Shown here one piece after another: positions 8,194 to 19,145 of a stretch of 64,000 nucleotides of DNA; positions within the stretch are counted from its first letter, which is position 1, and each line of letters begins with the position of its first letter. Below the pieces are notes generated by a model. The model was not told where the DNA came from. It saw only the letters and a program-made list of their open reading frames with translations, and did no database searches. This DNA is from Cladopsammia gracilis. Taxonomy: Eukaryota; Cnidaria; Anthozoa; Scleractinia; Dendrophylliidae. A program made the translations under genes and the position numbers. The stretch is from positions 248,001-312,000 of the forward strand of contig JAJGOT010000466.1 in NCBI GenBank assembly GCA_022457155.1, in the 5' to 3' direction.

Positions 8194-11100
8194 ATGGAAC
8201 AAATGAAAGTTAAGGAACTAAGACAAATTGCCAGAGAAAGAAATATCCCCGGCCGCTCTCGCGTCAGAACAAAATCTGATTTAATACATTTATTAAATAC
8301 ATCTTCGCAAAATATTATTGATTCACCAACACCGCCTATAGAAACACAAGTTGTTTCCGAAACTCAACCGCCTTCTCCTCCGCAGCCTCAAATATTGCAA
8401 ACAATTCAAAATACTTTCCTTTCATGGTGGAATTGGTTAAAAGCTGCGCCTCAAACTATTGCGAAAAAAGCTTCAAATATGATAAGTGATTTTCAACGCC
8501 GAGTTACCAGTTTATATCGGCCGCGAATTAACGTCCAGGACGGCCCTTCAGCGTTAGAAAAGTTTGCCCGTCAATTCATCTTTGAAGGCGTGAAAGGGTT
8601 GTCCCCTAGAGATTATTTTCAGCAAGTTTCTGATAAACTTCGGCATATTCTCAAGGCTAATCGAGGCACTAAAATTAAATTGATTCTATCCTGTCGAATG
8701 AAACGCCAGAATTTACAAACTGGCGAAATAATTGAAATCGATGCTCCGTTTCATTCGGAAATAGAAATAAATCTCGCAGCGACTGATCTCATCGCCCTTT
8801 TAAATCAAATGATAGATACTATCCTTGAACGCATTGCCACTTTCCTAATGAGAGGCTCGAATTGGCAGTTTGATTTTGTAAATCATTTGGAATTGCATTT
8901 AGTTGAATTCCAACCTCTCGGTGGAAGTACTTACGTGCCCCTTCCTCCATTCCTTGCCAAGAAGAAAGCGCTCACCAACATGCGGAATCTTGATCAAGAA
9001 TGTTTTAAATGGTCCGTCACTCGAGCATTGAATCCATGCGAAATTCACCCTGAAAGAATTACATCTCGGCTCAGAGCTCAAGCTGCACAACTCAACTGGT
9101 CTGGAATTGTTTTCCCGACACCCCTGAAGGAGGTAGATCATTTTGAAAGACTGAATCCAGACATTGCCGTGAATGTTCTCGGCTGTGACTCAATCGTTCA
9201 TCCTCTGCGGATTTCAAAATATAAACGCAGGCGTCGTGTGACTTTGCTGCTGTTTTAGAAAGACGGGATTCAGCATTATGCCGTTGTCAACAGTCTAAGT
9301 CGCCTTCTCTCGGCTCAAGTTAATCGTCACGCTAACCGCAAATATTTTTGCCTTCACTGTCTAAATCACTTTTATGACGAAGCATCTCTAGCGAAACATG
9401 AAGAATTATGTTGCAGCAATGAAGCGATAAAGATACAAATGCCTGAAAAAGGCGAGATTTTGAAATTTAAACATCACAATAGGAGCATCAAAGTTCCATT
9501 TGTAATTTATGCTGATTTTGAAGCCTGCAATGAACCGATCAGCGGTTGTTCCCCAGGAAATGACCTCAGCTTCACAAATACGTTTCAGCGTCACAGGCCT
9601 TGTGGCTTTTGTTTCAAAGTCGTTCCCTTTGAGGATAAATATTTGAATATGCCTCCAATTCTTTTCCGGGCAAAAACAGTGGATGATGATATTGCGCAGA
9701 TATTTGTCGATAAGCTTGTTGACGCCGTCAAATTCATTCACAAGAAATTCGACCGGCGAAAGAAGATGATTTTCACCGCGGAAGATAAGAAAGAATATGA
9801 TAAAGCCACAGTTTGTTGGATATGCAAAGGAGAATTTGATGATTTTAAGCCCGACAAGGTGCGGGATCATTGTCATTTCACAGGAAAATATCGTGGCGCG
9901 GCTCATAAATGTTGTAAGCTGCAATTTAAGAAACCTAAATTCACCCCAGTCATTTTTCATAACCTTGCGGGTTATGATGCCCATCTCTTCATTAAAAATC
10001 TTGGTAGAACACCTGGGGATATCAAATGCATCCCAAACAATGAGGAAAATATATATCGTTCTCAAAGACGATCCAGATTGGAGAATACACAAACAAAGAT
10101 GGTTTAAAAGTCCCCATCACTCATGAACTGAGATTCATCGATTCAATAAAATTCATGGCTTCTTCTCTTGAGAATCTAGCAAATAATTTAAAAAAGTCAG
10201 GCCTTGACAAACTGAAACAAACAAACAAAGAATTTGGAGACAAAGCTGAGCTCCTTTCCAGAAAAGGAGTCTATCCATACGATTATATGGATTCTATTGA
10301 AAGATTCAAAGAAACACAACTACCGCCTAAAGACGGCATTCTATTCTCTGATTAATGAATCAGGCATCTCCGATGAAGACTATCAACACGCCCAAAATGT
10401 TTGGGATGAAATGGGGATTAAAAACTTAGGAGAATATCACGATCTCTATTTGAAAACAGATGTAATGCTCCTTGCGGATGTCTTCGAAGAATTCCGCAAT
10501 GTCTGCCAGGAGAATTATCAACTGGATCCAGCGTGGTATTATACCGCCCCTGGTTTGTCATTCGACGCGGGTCTGAAAAAATCAGGGGCACAGCTTACAT
10601 TGCTGAATGATCCAGATATGCTCTTGTTCTTTGAAAAGGGAATCCGTGGCGGTATTTCAATGATCTCAAATCGCCACGGCAAAGCTAACAATCCATATAT
10701 GGGCGGCCAATATGATCCAACGAAACCATCGAAATACATTCTCTATCTCGATGCCAACTCCCTATATTCCTGGGCAATGACCCAACCACTTCCAACCGGA
10801 AACTTTCGCTGGATGAAAGGCTTCAGAAGATGGGATCGAATTCCCTGTGTCCTTGAGGTTGATTTGGAATATCCCAAAGAGCTTCATGATTTGCATAATG
10901 ACTATCCCTTTGCCCCCGAGAGAATAATTTGCGACAACAACGTTGAGAAATTAATCCCCAATCTGCGAGATAAGAAACACATCATCATGCATCACAGAGC
11001 ACTGAAACAAGCTCTGAAACATGGATTAAAATTAACTAAGATCCACAGGGGAATATCATTCACTGAAGAACCGCGGCCGAAATCATATATCCAACTCAAT

Positions 11101-11515
11101 ATCCAGCTCCGTCAAGCAGGGAAGAATGACTTTGAGAAAGACTTTTTCAAGCTCATGAATAACGCAATATTTGGCAAAACAATGGAAAATATCCGCAAGA
11201 GAGTTGATATTAGACTTGTCAATGAAAGAAAGATTGCGGAAAAGCATGCGGCTAAACCCACCTATCAACACCATACAATCTTTGATGAGAATCTCATCGC
11301 TGTTCATATGAAGCGGAAGAAAATGTTATTCAATAAACCAATTTCCTGCGGAATGTCAATTCTTGAAATATCAAAGGAACTTATGTTCAGGTTTCACTAT
11401 GAATATATGAAGCCCAAATACGGGAAGAAAGGCCAAGCTGTTGTTTACAGATACTGATTCTTTGTGCTATGAAATATAAACGGAAGACGTCTATCAATCC
11501 ACATGACTTTATAGG
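8194..11515 (+). pseudogene. Protein-primed DNA polymerase B (Polinton), broken and truncated
   Basis: This was the element's replicative polymerase. The N-terminus holds a SAP/Rho-N-like helix pair (VKELRQIARERN, KSDLIHLL). A C2H2-like finger (CLHCLNHF) follows near 9,350. Exonuclease motif I is YADFEA (Asp at 9,514) and a second motif is HNLAGYDAHLF (about 9,958). Polymerase motif A is YLDANSLYSWAM (Asp at 10,750), motif B is LMNNAIFGKTMEN (11,152-11,190), and motif C is TDTDS (11,447-11,461). Breaks: an in-frame TAG at 9,256, frame changes near 10,040-10,110 and 10,240-10,350, a frameshift just before motif C, a TAA soon after it, and loss of the whole thumb after about 11,515. The start ATG at 8,194 follows two palindromic box arrays. 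Identity is certain at family level; the gene is dead. Confidence 0.93.
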
Positions 11516-11705
11516 TATCCCTCTAGACGGTCTGCTTGTAGTTAGATTGCGGCAAGTATTTCTAGGTAATATCTCCTCTATCTCTATCGTAGTTAAAAAA
11601 GTTCTTGTGAAAGAAATAGTTCAGCCTCAGAGTTATTTCGATGAGTATGAGGATGAGGGTCTTGTAGTTAACGACACTAATGATCTTTCTTGCTGTGGAA
11701 TTTAA
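11516..11705 (+). other. Unassigned Polinton interval after truncated polymerase
   Basis: A plus-strand frame runs from within the polymerase remnant to a TAA at 11,703 and ends with QSYFDEYEDEGLVVNDTNDL. It does not resemble a polymerase thumb and I do not recognise it. It may be a deletion junction joining unrelated sequence. Confidence 0.25.
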
Positions 11706-11712
11706 ATGAAGA

Positions 11713-11740
11713 AATTATTAAAGGACAACCTTTAATAATT
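11713..11740. terminator. 12-bp perfect hairpin between converging genes
   Basis: AATTATTAAAGG (11,713-11,724) pairs perfectly with CCTTTAATAATT (11,729-11,740) around a 4-base loop. It lies exactly where the polymerase-side plus-strand reading meets the end of the minus-strand gene at 11,740. A bidirectional 3'-end or termination role is inferred; a second such hairpin is at 12,238-12,265. Confidence 0.5.
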
Positions 11741-11961
11741 CAATTCTCATCTGAAGATTCGGCTTCGCTGGATTCACAAGTTGGGCACTCTGTTTTAGAA
11801 TCTTCCCAAACCATAACTGGGTTTTCTGGCGTCCAATCTGGGTCATTAACTGTATCATCTTCTGGTTCCCAATCTGAATCTAATTCATTTTCTAGGTTTT
11901 CATCTTGAGAATCGTACCACTGACCACCTCTGTGGTCAGGCCATGTTTTTGAATCACTCAT
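11740..11961 (-). CDS. Small acidic protein, unknown, 73 aa
   Basis: The protein is very acidic (DSDWEPEDDTVNDPDWTPE) and ends in a serine/glutamate-rich tail after a CPTC pair. No membrane segment or known domain. I place the start at MSDSKTW (11,961). The in-frame methionine 12 codons upstream lies in a 39-bp block that is an exact copy of 12,308-12,346 and is likely a recombination scar. The frame is intact, unlike most large genes of this Polinton. An acidic regulator or capsid-associated protein is possible, but function is unknown. Confidence 0.5.
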   Translation of the reverse strand: MSDSKTWPDHRGGQWYDSQDENLENELDSDWEPEDDTVNDPDWTPENPVMVWEDSKTECPTCESSEAESSDEN

Positions 11962-11975
11962 TTTAAGTCTTGTCA

Positions 11976-12014
11976 TAATCTTTTTCATATTTTTCAAGAT
12001 TCAAACATAAGTCA
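11976..12014. repeat. 39-bp exact direct repeat, copy 1
   Basis: The 39 bases from TAATCTTTTTCATATTTTTC onward are identical to 12,308-12,346. The second copy is coding (CLNLEKYEKDY, minus strand); this one lies at the 5' edge of a different gene. It points to a local duplication or unequal exchange within the Polinton. Confidence 0.9.
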
Positions 12015-12034
12015 TCTTAGTTTAAGTCTTTAAA

Positions 12035-12238
12035 ATGGAAAAACATGACGAAACACGCCTTGAAATTGAACGAGATGTTTTGAAGCAAATGTTAGAAGGT
12101 TGGTCTTCGGTTGTGAAACGGGGAAACATGGCCCGCTTTGACGGCGTCAAAAAGCTTTTAGTTGAACAGACAATAGATAACTTAGACAGATTGTTGAAGC
12201 AAACTGATAGACTGATAGAGTTTTGGGGTAAATATTAG
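12035..12238 (+). CDS. Small helical protein, unknown, 67 aa
   Basis: Charged, probably all-helical (TRLEIERDVLKQMLEGW ... LVEQTIDNLDRLLKQTDRL). No recognisable domain or membrane segment. The ATG at 12,035 is the only methionine near the start of the open frame. The stop codon overlaps a 13-bp perfect hairpin. It lies between two minus-strand genes. Frame is intact, but the size makes chance possible. Confidence 0.4.
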   Translation: MEKHDETRLEIERDVLKQMLEGWSSVVKRGNMARFDGVKKLLVEQTIDNLDRLLKQTDRLIEFWGKY

Positions 12239-12265
12239 ATTATATAACTTCAAAGTTATATAATC
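12238..12265. terminator. 13-bp perfect hairpin at converging gene ends
   Basis: GATTATATAACTT (12,238-12,250) pairs perfectly with AAGTTATATAATC (12,253-12,265) around a 2-base loop. It begins on the last base of the plus-strand stop codon and precedes the end of the minus-strand gene at 12,280. It mirrors the hairpin at 11,713-11,740 in position and AT-richness. Confidence 0.55.
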
Positions 12266-12279
12266 AGCAAAGCTGGAAT

Positions 12280-12630
12280 TTATTTTTCAGGAATTTGGTT
12301 CTGTGGGTAATCTTTTTCATATTTTTCAAGATTCAAACATAAGTCAGCAATGATGCCATCGACAACTTTCATTTCCCTTATGAATTCTTGTGAATCAAAA
12401 AAGTCCCCTCGGAGATATGACCTTAATTCAGTCAAAACATTTTCATACTTTGTCATTGCGAATTGACTTATCTCAATCTTTCTTCTTAAGTTTTTCATTT
12501 CTTGAAATGCCTTCAGGAATAACCCAGCACCATGAATAACCCCAAGAATAATAGGATTCAATGTAACTCCTCCTACAATTGTTCCTGTAACAACTAAAAG
12601 AGTAGAACTTAGTGTTAATCCTAAATTCAT
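12280..12630 (-). CDS. Membrane-segment protein, unknown, 116 aa
   Basis: Residues 4-42 are strongly hydrophobic (LGLTLSSTLLVVTGTIVGGV, then LNPIILGVIHGAGLFL), enough for one hairpin or two membrane passes. The rest is a charged helical domain. Polinton and adintovirus virions often carry small hydrophobic proteins thought to act in membrane passage; assignment to that class is inference. The start at 12,630 lies 4 bp from the end of the next minus-strand gene, and this gene, its neighbour and the ATPase form a tight minus-strand cluster. Frame is intact. Confidence 0.6.
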   Translation of the reverse strand: MNLGLTLSSTLLVVTGTIVGGVTLNPIILGVIHGAGLFLKAFQEMKNLRRKIEISQFAMTKYENVLTELRSYLRGDFFDSQEFIREMKVVDGIIADLCLNLEKYEKDYPQNQIPEK

Positions 12631-12634
12631 TTTC

Positions 12635-12871
12635 TTATATTTTCTTTGTGCTTTCCGGCAGCACCACCATTTTTTTATGATAGAAAGCGAAGAGCTTTTT
12701 CAATTCTTCAACTTTCTTCTCAGAAAGGGTTGGATCAATATGATTGAAATTAAATAAACTATCTTGTATTTTTATGACAGGAAAAAGTTTATTCAGGGTT
12801 TCTATGAACGATAGAATCTGTTCCTTTATTTCTTTCAGTTTTTGGGTGTCTATTTTGATTTCAAAGGCCAT
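12635..12871 (-). CDS. Small helical protein, unknown, 78 aa
   Basis: Lysine- and glutamate-rich with two predicted amphipathic helices (KLKEIKEQILSFIETLNKL and KKVEELKKLFAFYHKKM). No known domain. It starts 2 bp after the ATPase stop and ends 4 bp before the next gene start, so it is in the middle of a three-gene minus-strand cluster. Such tight packing and an intact frame support a real gene. Function unknown. Confidence 0.55.
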   Translation of the reverse strand: MAFEIKIDTQKLKEIKEQILSFIETLNKLFPVIKIQDSLFNFNHIDPTLSEKKVEELKKLFAFYHKKMVVLPESTKKI

Positions 12872-12873
12872 TT

Positions 12874-13503
12874 TTAGACCTCAAACAATAAACAAACTCT
12901 ATAATTAAATTTTATAGAACTTCCTCCAATGAAGGGCCTGATTTGTATAGTATCCCACTCATTCAATGAGAGATCAGTCTGTATTTTTTGTTTTCTTCCA
13001 CTTGTGGTTGATGTGAAATTTCTTTTCATAATTTCAACCGTAATGGGTGGATAAAATTTTTGGTTTTTATTCAAAATTTCAGCAAAAAGATAAATAACAG
13101 AGCAATTCTTATGTCTGCCTCTGATAAAATAATCAATCAATGGCTTTTGATTCTTTTCGCAAACAAAATCGTCAAATATAACTATTTTTTGATTGTCATC
13201 TGTCAATTCAGAAACGGGCAGGATTTCATCGGGACTCGCTTCCACGACGTCATACCCAGCTTCTTTACTGATTGGACGGAATGTTTTCAACAGATGCTGA
13301 TAGTTTGATTGGTCAAGATTTTTCGCATAGAGATAGACCTTTTCATAATACAAAAGCCGAAAAATCATATCAAGAAGAACATTTGTTTTCCCCGACCCAG
13401 AAGGACCACAGATAAGCATTCGGAAATTTTGATTTGGCATGAAAGGATGCAGTTGTCGAAAATTGGTTATGTGATCATTGAAATCATAATTTGGAATCTT
13501 CAT
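12874..13503 (-). CDS. FtsK/HerA-type DNA-packaging ATPase, C-terminus atypical
   Basis: Polinton packaging ATPases pump genomes into capsids. Walker A is GPSGSGKT (residues 33-40) and Walker B is KIVIFDDF (106-113). The RHKNCSVIYL block (130-139) matches the arginine/sensor region of A32-like ATPases. I start at MKIPNYDFN (13,503), the usual N-terminus; the open frame upstream to 13,749 runs into the nested hairpin element and is not native. After residue 139 the expected family sequence is not recognisable, and the tail (TSTTSGRKQKIQTDL...) may be fused from another gene by deletion. Length, 209 residues, is slightly short. First gene of a minus-strand cluster. Confidence 0.85.
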   Translation of the reverse strand: MKIPNYDFNDHITNFRQLHPFMPNQNFRMLICGPSGSGKTNVLLDMIFRLLYYEKVYLYAKNLDQSNYQHLLKTFRPISKEAGYDVVEASPDEILPVSELTDDNQKIVIFDDFVCEKNQKPLIDYFIRGRHKNCSVIYLFAEILNKNQKFYPPITVEIMKRNFTSTTSGRKQKIQTDLSLNEWDTIQIRPFIGGSSIKFNYRVCLLFEV

Positions 13504-13702
13504 TTTATTATGTAGTACATCTTGTTCCACTTCGTGTAGTACATTCCAAATTATATATGATTGATATAAAATGAGTTTATTGAAATGGCAATAAATTGCA
13601 AAAAGCAAATCTGCTTTGGGTAAAAAATTAATTTCGTTCATGATCGCATCACCCAGTAAAAGTTGGGTGAAGAGACAAGTCAAACTGGGTATGAAAAAGT
13701 AT

Positions 13703-13706
13703 TTAA
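13703..13706. repeat. TTAA target duplication, left copy, of nested hairpin element
   Basis: TTAA directly abuts GAGCGGATGTCTGTAAATAT here and is mirrored by TTAA at 18,164-18,167. A TTAA target is usual for piggyBac-type transposition. Confidence 0.6.
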
Positions 13707-16700
13707 GAGCGGATGTCTGTAAATATCGAGAATCCGACGACAGAGGCAAAATTTCGAATTTCTTTTTATTTTACCAAAAGAACCTATTTAGTGACCTATT
13801 TTCGAAAATGGGTTTAAAAGGTTCGATTTCATTTTACTTTTTTCAAAATTTCCATAAGTCGAAAATTAGCCTTTTGAGTCCGCGGGTGCTTTCATGGACC
13901 ATTGAATTTTGGTCATTTTCGACCATTTTCAACACGCTCCTGTTATCGTAACATTCGGTGTCCTACAATGCCTTTTACACAGTGAATAAAACATCTTTTT
14001 AGCTTTCTTTTGCAATAAAATTTTGTCGGAAATGTTAAGTTTAAAAGTCATTTTGGTTTTGTACAAAACACCTATCTTCGTCATGTAAACAAGAAGGCAA
14101 ATTTAAGCAAACTTCGAATTAGTAAAATGCGGTCTGGTACATGAGTTTTAGGCAAAAAAACAACACTACGTTATAGCTGATTCTGTCTTTTATTTATTCT
14201 GAAATTATTTTTGGCGGCCCGTGAAAACAGCGCTACTGAGAGATTTATCCGTGAAGGCTATTTTTAGCTTGATACCAACTTCGAGTCGATTTAATTGAAT
14301 TTTAAGCGCTGAATGACGGCGAGCTTAAGAACGAAACAGCGAAATTGGTCCTTAAACTGGTCTTTTAAGCTTTGAAATCAACATTAACATGTTTTAAACT
14401 ATAATATTCAAATGATTTTTATCTAGGACGAAGTTCACGGCGTTAAAATATAAGCTATAATTATATGTATCATTGATCGACTTTGTTGTCGACGTATCAA
14501 AATACGGCATAATTAAGTCTTTGCCGGAACGGCTCAAGGAATGTTAAAGTTAGCTTGTCTCGCCTTTTCCTTGTTGTAAGCAGCAGAAATACAAGGAGTC
14601 TTACATAGATATCTAACAAAAACCATGGCTTGCTTGACTTTACAGCATTTGATATTCGCAAAATGTTGTTACAGACGTTTCCGCATTTAATATTTACACA
14701 CAGTGTACTCACATAAAAATATCCGATGACTTCCAATCCAAATGTCGCAGACATAAATGTACGAGAAAACATTAAGGACAGAAAAATATAGTCACATCTT
14801 GCCGTCTATTTAGTTGTATTAAGAGATACAAAAGGAACCATCAGTCGTATATAACGAGGTCAGTGAAAGGTCATAAAATAATTGGTTGCGTGACCTAGTC
14901 ACGTTCACATGCACTCCCAGTGGACCGGGGAGAAATTATTTATTAAACGAAAAAAGCTAATGATGCGGGCCGCGGGAAGGCTTAATTGCATTTGACTCCC
15001 ACAACCCCTGAATCAAACTGAAAGAACTGATTCAATACTACAAACTTGTCATTTTTCCCGTGGGTACCCCTGTCCGTCGCTACCATTGCCATGCTAGATG
15101 CGTACTTTCTAACAGCATACCGTAAAATACCGATTATACCTAGGGGTTTTTCAGTTAGCTTTCAGAGGAGAGGGTGTATTATATCCGGGGGGCTTATACG
15201 CGGCATAAAAAACCGTTTCAGAATGAGATAATATGAAATAAGCTGAGACTAACACACAGCATTATCAGACTTATCAAAATACGTTTTTTCACTTCATTTT
15301 AATATTTCTCTGCACTATACTTCCTAACTTTTTATTTGAAATAGTATAGTGTTCTGTTAAAATGTTCATATCATGGAAATAAAGAAAAAAAAATAAAAGA
15401 AGGGGAGGGCTAATACCCGGGGGGGAGGGGGGGGCTTATAACCGGAATATTATTTTTGTTTGCAGGTGGATGGACCTGTGGTGGGATGGGTGGGGGTGGG
15501 TTATAACCGGCATTTCACGTTATTCAAGTGAGGCAGTGGAAGGCTTTTCGGGGTGGATTTTTTTTTTTTTGAGATTGAAAGGGCGAAAGAATCGAAAAGA
15601 AGGCACATTCAAAAACTAGCGAAGAAAAAGAGTTGCCCGCTCTCCCACCAGGCTAGGGGCGTAGCCAGGACGTTTTCAGAGGTACGCACAATCAATTTTC
15701 AAACACTCCCCCCTACCTTCTCCCCCACCCTCAAGTCCCAAATCTTTGTTTTTTTTCGACTTTTTCAGGTACGCACATGCGTACGTACAGGTAGGTCAGG
15801 TAGCTACGCCCCTGACCACGTAACTGAGCATTCAATAATAATTTAAATCCCAGCCTGAAATGGTCTGAAATCATCGTGCAACCACAAATAAGTGTGAAAC
15901 CGGAAATAAGTGTGCAACCGACCCACTCAGAAAGCTACTGATGAAACCATTGAAGATTCTTCTGACAGTGGAGGTTTAAAATTAAATCCAGTCAATCGGG
16001 TTGCTTTAGTATTGACGGAATTCAACCAGTTAGAGTACTATGGCTTGAATGAAATGAAATCAGTCAAGGTAATCGGTTCCTGAATCAGTGAAAGGACACG
16101 ACCACGTTATCTTCATAAAATGTTTGAAATTGCGACGTTAGTGTTAAGAGACGTTTTACCAGAAAAATGCCCCTGATTTGTTGAAGGCGCTGGAATCACC
16201 AAATACTGTGAGCTCGATGCCCGACGTTAGCCAAACTATCAGCCATGGCAAGTAATTAGGCCTTAAATTTGGCAGTAACAGTTCCAGAATTGAGGAGGAA
16301 GCGCCTTACACTACCTTACTTGAATATCGTGAAATGCCGGTTATAACCCCATCCCCCCCTTCCCGACCCCTCCCCACACTTGTCGGTCCATCCGCCTGCA
16401 AACAATGATAATATTCCGGTTATAAGCCCCCTATGGATATTAGTCCGCCTCTTCTTTTCTTTATTTCCTTGATGTAAACATTTTAACAGAACACTGTACC
16501 ATTTCAAATAAAAAGTTAGGAACTTATACGGTTTGTATAGTGCAGAGCAATGTTGAAATGAAGGGAAAAACGTATTTTGATAAGTCTGATAATGCTGTGT
16601 GTTAGTCTCAGCTTATTTCATATTATCTCATTCTGAAACGTTTTTTTTATGCCGCTTATAAGCCCCCTGGATATAATACACCCTTCTTCCTTGAAAGCTA

Positions 16701-18163
16701 ACTGAAAACCCCTTAGCTGTAACCGGTATTTTGCGGTATGCTGTTAGAAAGTACGCCTCTAGCATGGCAATGGTAGCGACGGACAGGAGTACCCACGGGA
16801 AAAATGACAAGTTTGTAGTATTGAATTAGTTCTTTCAGTTTCGGCCTTTATTTTCGTTTGATTCAGGGGTTGTGGAAGTCAAATGCAATTAAGCCTTCCT
16901 GCGGCCCGCATCATTAGCTTTTTTCGTTTAATAAATAATCTCTCCCCGGTCCACTGGGAGTACATGTGAATGTGACTAGGTCACGCAACCAATTATTTTA
17001 TGACCTTTCACTGACCTCTTGTTATTTACGAGTGATGCTTCCGTTTGTATCGCTTAATACAACTAAATAGACGGCAAGATGTGACTATATTTTTCCGTCC
17101 TTAATGTTTTCTCGTACATTTATGTCTGCGACATTTGGATTGGAAGTCATCGGATATTTTTATGTGAGTACACTGTGTGTAAATAATGAAACGTCTGTAA
17201 CAACATTTTGCGAATATCAAATGCTGTAATGTCAAGCAAGCCATGGTTTTTGTTAGATATCTATGTAAGACTCCTTGTATTTCTGCTGCTTACAACAAGG
17301 AAAAGGCGAGACAAGCTAACTTTAACATTCCTTGAGCCGTTCCGGCAAAGACTTAATTATGCCGTATTTTGATACGTCGGCAACAAAGTCGATCAATGAT
17401 ACATATAATTATAGCTTATATTTTAACGCCGTGAACTTCGTCCTAGATAAAAATCATATGAATATTATAGCTTAAAACATGTAAATGTTGTTTTCAAAGC
17501 TTTAAAGACCTGTTTAAGGACCAATTTCGCTGTTTCGTTTTTAAGCTCGCCGTCATTCAGCGCTTAAAATTCAATTAAATCTAATGCGAAGTTGGTATCA
17601 AGCTAAAAATAGCCTTCACGGATAAATCTCTCAGTAGCGCTGTATTCATGGGCCGCCAAAAATAATTTCAGAATAAATAAAAGACAGATTCAGCTATAAT
17701 GTAGTGTTGTTTTTTTGCCTAAAACTCATGTACCAGACCGCAGTTTACTAATTCGAAGTTTGCTTAAATTTGCCTTCTTGTTTACATGACGAAGATAGGT
17801 GTTTTGTACAAAACCAAAATGACTTTTAAACTTAACATTTTCGACAAAATTTTATTGCAAAAGAAAGCTAAAAAGATGTTTTATTCACTGTGTAAAAGGC
17901 ATTGTAGGACAGCGAATGTTACGATAACAGGAGCGTGTTGAAAATGGTCGAAAATGACCAAACTTCAATGGTCCATGAAAGCACCCGCGGACTCAAAAGG
18001 CTAATTTTCGACTTATGGAAATTTTGAAAAAAGTAAAATGAAATCGAACCTTTTAAACCCATTTTCGAAAATAGGTCACTAAATAGGTTCTTTTGGTAAA
18101 ATAAAAAGAAATTCGAAATTTTGCCTCTGTCGTCGGATTCTCGATATTTACAGACATCCGCTC
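13707..18163. mobile_element. Giant foldback element nested in the Polinton (4.46 kb)
   Basis: The left arm (about 13,707-15,543) is the reverse complement of the right arm (about 16,303-18,163) with only scattered changes and one extra stretch of about 25 bp near 16,845. The ends are GAGCGGATGTCTGTAAATAT and its complement, flanked by TTAA on both sides. The central loop is about 760 bp. No transposase frame is present, and the ORFs in the arms are mirror images without known motifs. It separates the ATPase from the capsid module and probably removed or blocked the N-terminus of the gene at 18,172. It is younger than the Polinton it interrupts. Confidence 0.85.
15654..15814. mobile_element. 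Small hAT-like MITE in hairpin loop
   Basis: TAGGGGCGTAGCCAGGA at the left is mirrored by TAGCTACGCCCCTG at the right. The AGGGGCGTAGC terminus is typical of hAT-type MITEs in animals. No clean 8-bp duplication is visible. The rest of the loop (15,544-16,302) shows no gene. Confidence 0.55.
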
Positions 18164-18167
18164 TTAA
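18164..18167. repeat. TTAA target duplication, right copy
   Basis: It matches 13,703-13,706 and immediately follows CCGCTC, the mirror of the left end. The Polinton sequence resumes with ACCCATAACATCG. Confidence 0.6.
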
Positions 18168-18171
18168 ACCC

Positions 18172-19143
18172 ATAACATCGAAATTAGATGATGTTATTAC
18201 AGCGAATTTGAAGTCGAAGATCTATAAAGTTACGCTAAGGAAAGCGGTTAGAGAAAAAAATTTAAACCAGGCATTGATTATCTTCCGGAAGTCGACCCAT
18301 TTGAAGAGATGGATGTTGGCGGTTTGTTTGACCCTGTTGAGGCGGCTGTTGCTCCACAAGCAGAGAAACAAATCGGACCGCCAGGGCCTCCGCAAATCGG
18401 ACCTTCGCAAATCAGCCAACCTGGCCCATCAACGAGTTCACTTCCGCCATATGGTGATGATCAACCACCAGATTATGCACAGTTATACCCTGAATATGCA
18501 GATTTATTCCCTGACTATGCTGTGGAAACAGAAGACGAAGAAGACGAAAGAGATGATGAAGACAAAGAAGATGAAGACGAAGAAGACGAAGAAGAAGAAA
18601 AGAAGAAGAAAAAATTTTATGGTAGAAAGAATCTCTTACTGCATCAGCAAAATTTACCAACTTATAAAGAAATGGATGAACAATTAAATACCCCAGGTTT
18701 ATCTGTAAGACAGAAAAAAAGACTTATTAACAAATACACCGGATGGGCAAACCATAGAAAAAATCAACTGAAAGGGTATAAGGCAAGTATCACAAAAGAC
18801 TTCAATCGAGGTAAAATAGATAAAGGGGTTAAAGACCTATTGCATAAAAAGATAGATAAATATTTTCAAGTTATAAATGACTTCCTCTATCATTATTATG
18901 AGAAGAAAAAACATTTCAAGGCTCGGGAGTCAAGGCCCGAAAAAAGGGTGGATCCATCCGTTTTTTCTCCAATCCAAAAGAACTTCTCCAGAAACTTGAA
19001 GTCATCGTTGGCTCCATCCTTGCTGGGAATACAAACCTGGACATAAGAAATACTGGAGTTGCAATTCTCGACGTTCTTCTGAAAGAAGCATTGATGAATA
19101 AAGTCCAGTATGAGAAAATTTATAAAAACTATTTCAAACTATA
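18172..19143 (+). pseudogene. Polinton structural-type protein: proline-rich, acidic, conserved C-terminus; broken
   Basis: Coding begins right after the nested element in one frame (LDDVITANLKSKIY) and shifts at the A-run near 18,255 to the frame of VDPFEEMDVGG. A proline-rich part with PPYGDD and PPDYAQLYPEY (late-domain-like) is followed by a Glu/Asp/Lys run and a basic helical part. The frame shifts again near 18,945, and a well-behaved C-terminus (GNTNLDIRNTGVAILDVLL...) ends with TAA at 19,141-19,143. I recall similar C-termini in Polinton proteins, without a known function. No native start remains; the insertion probably removed it. The stop lies 2 bp before the next gene's ATG. Confidence 0.6.
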
Positions 19144-19145
19144 AA

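Noticed and set aside
12874..13749. Full 291-aa reading of the ATPase frame
   Set aside because: The first 82 codons come from the nested hairpin element and its edge; the native start is at 13,503.
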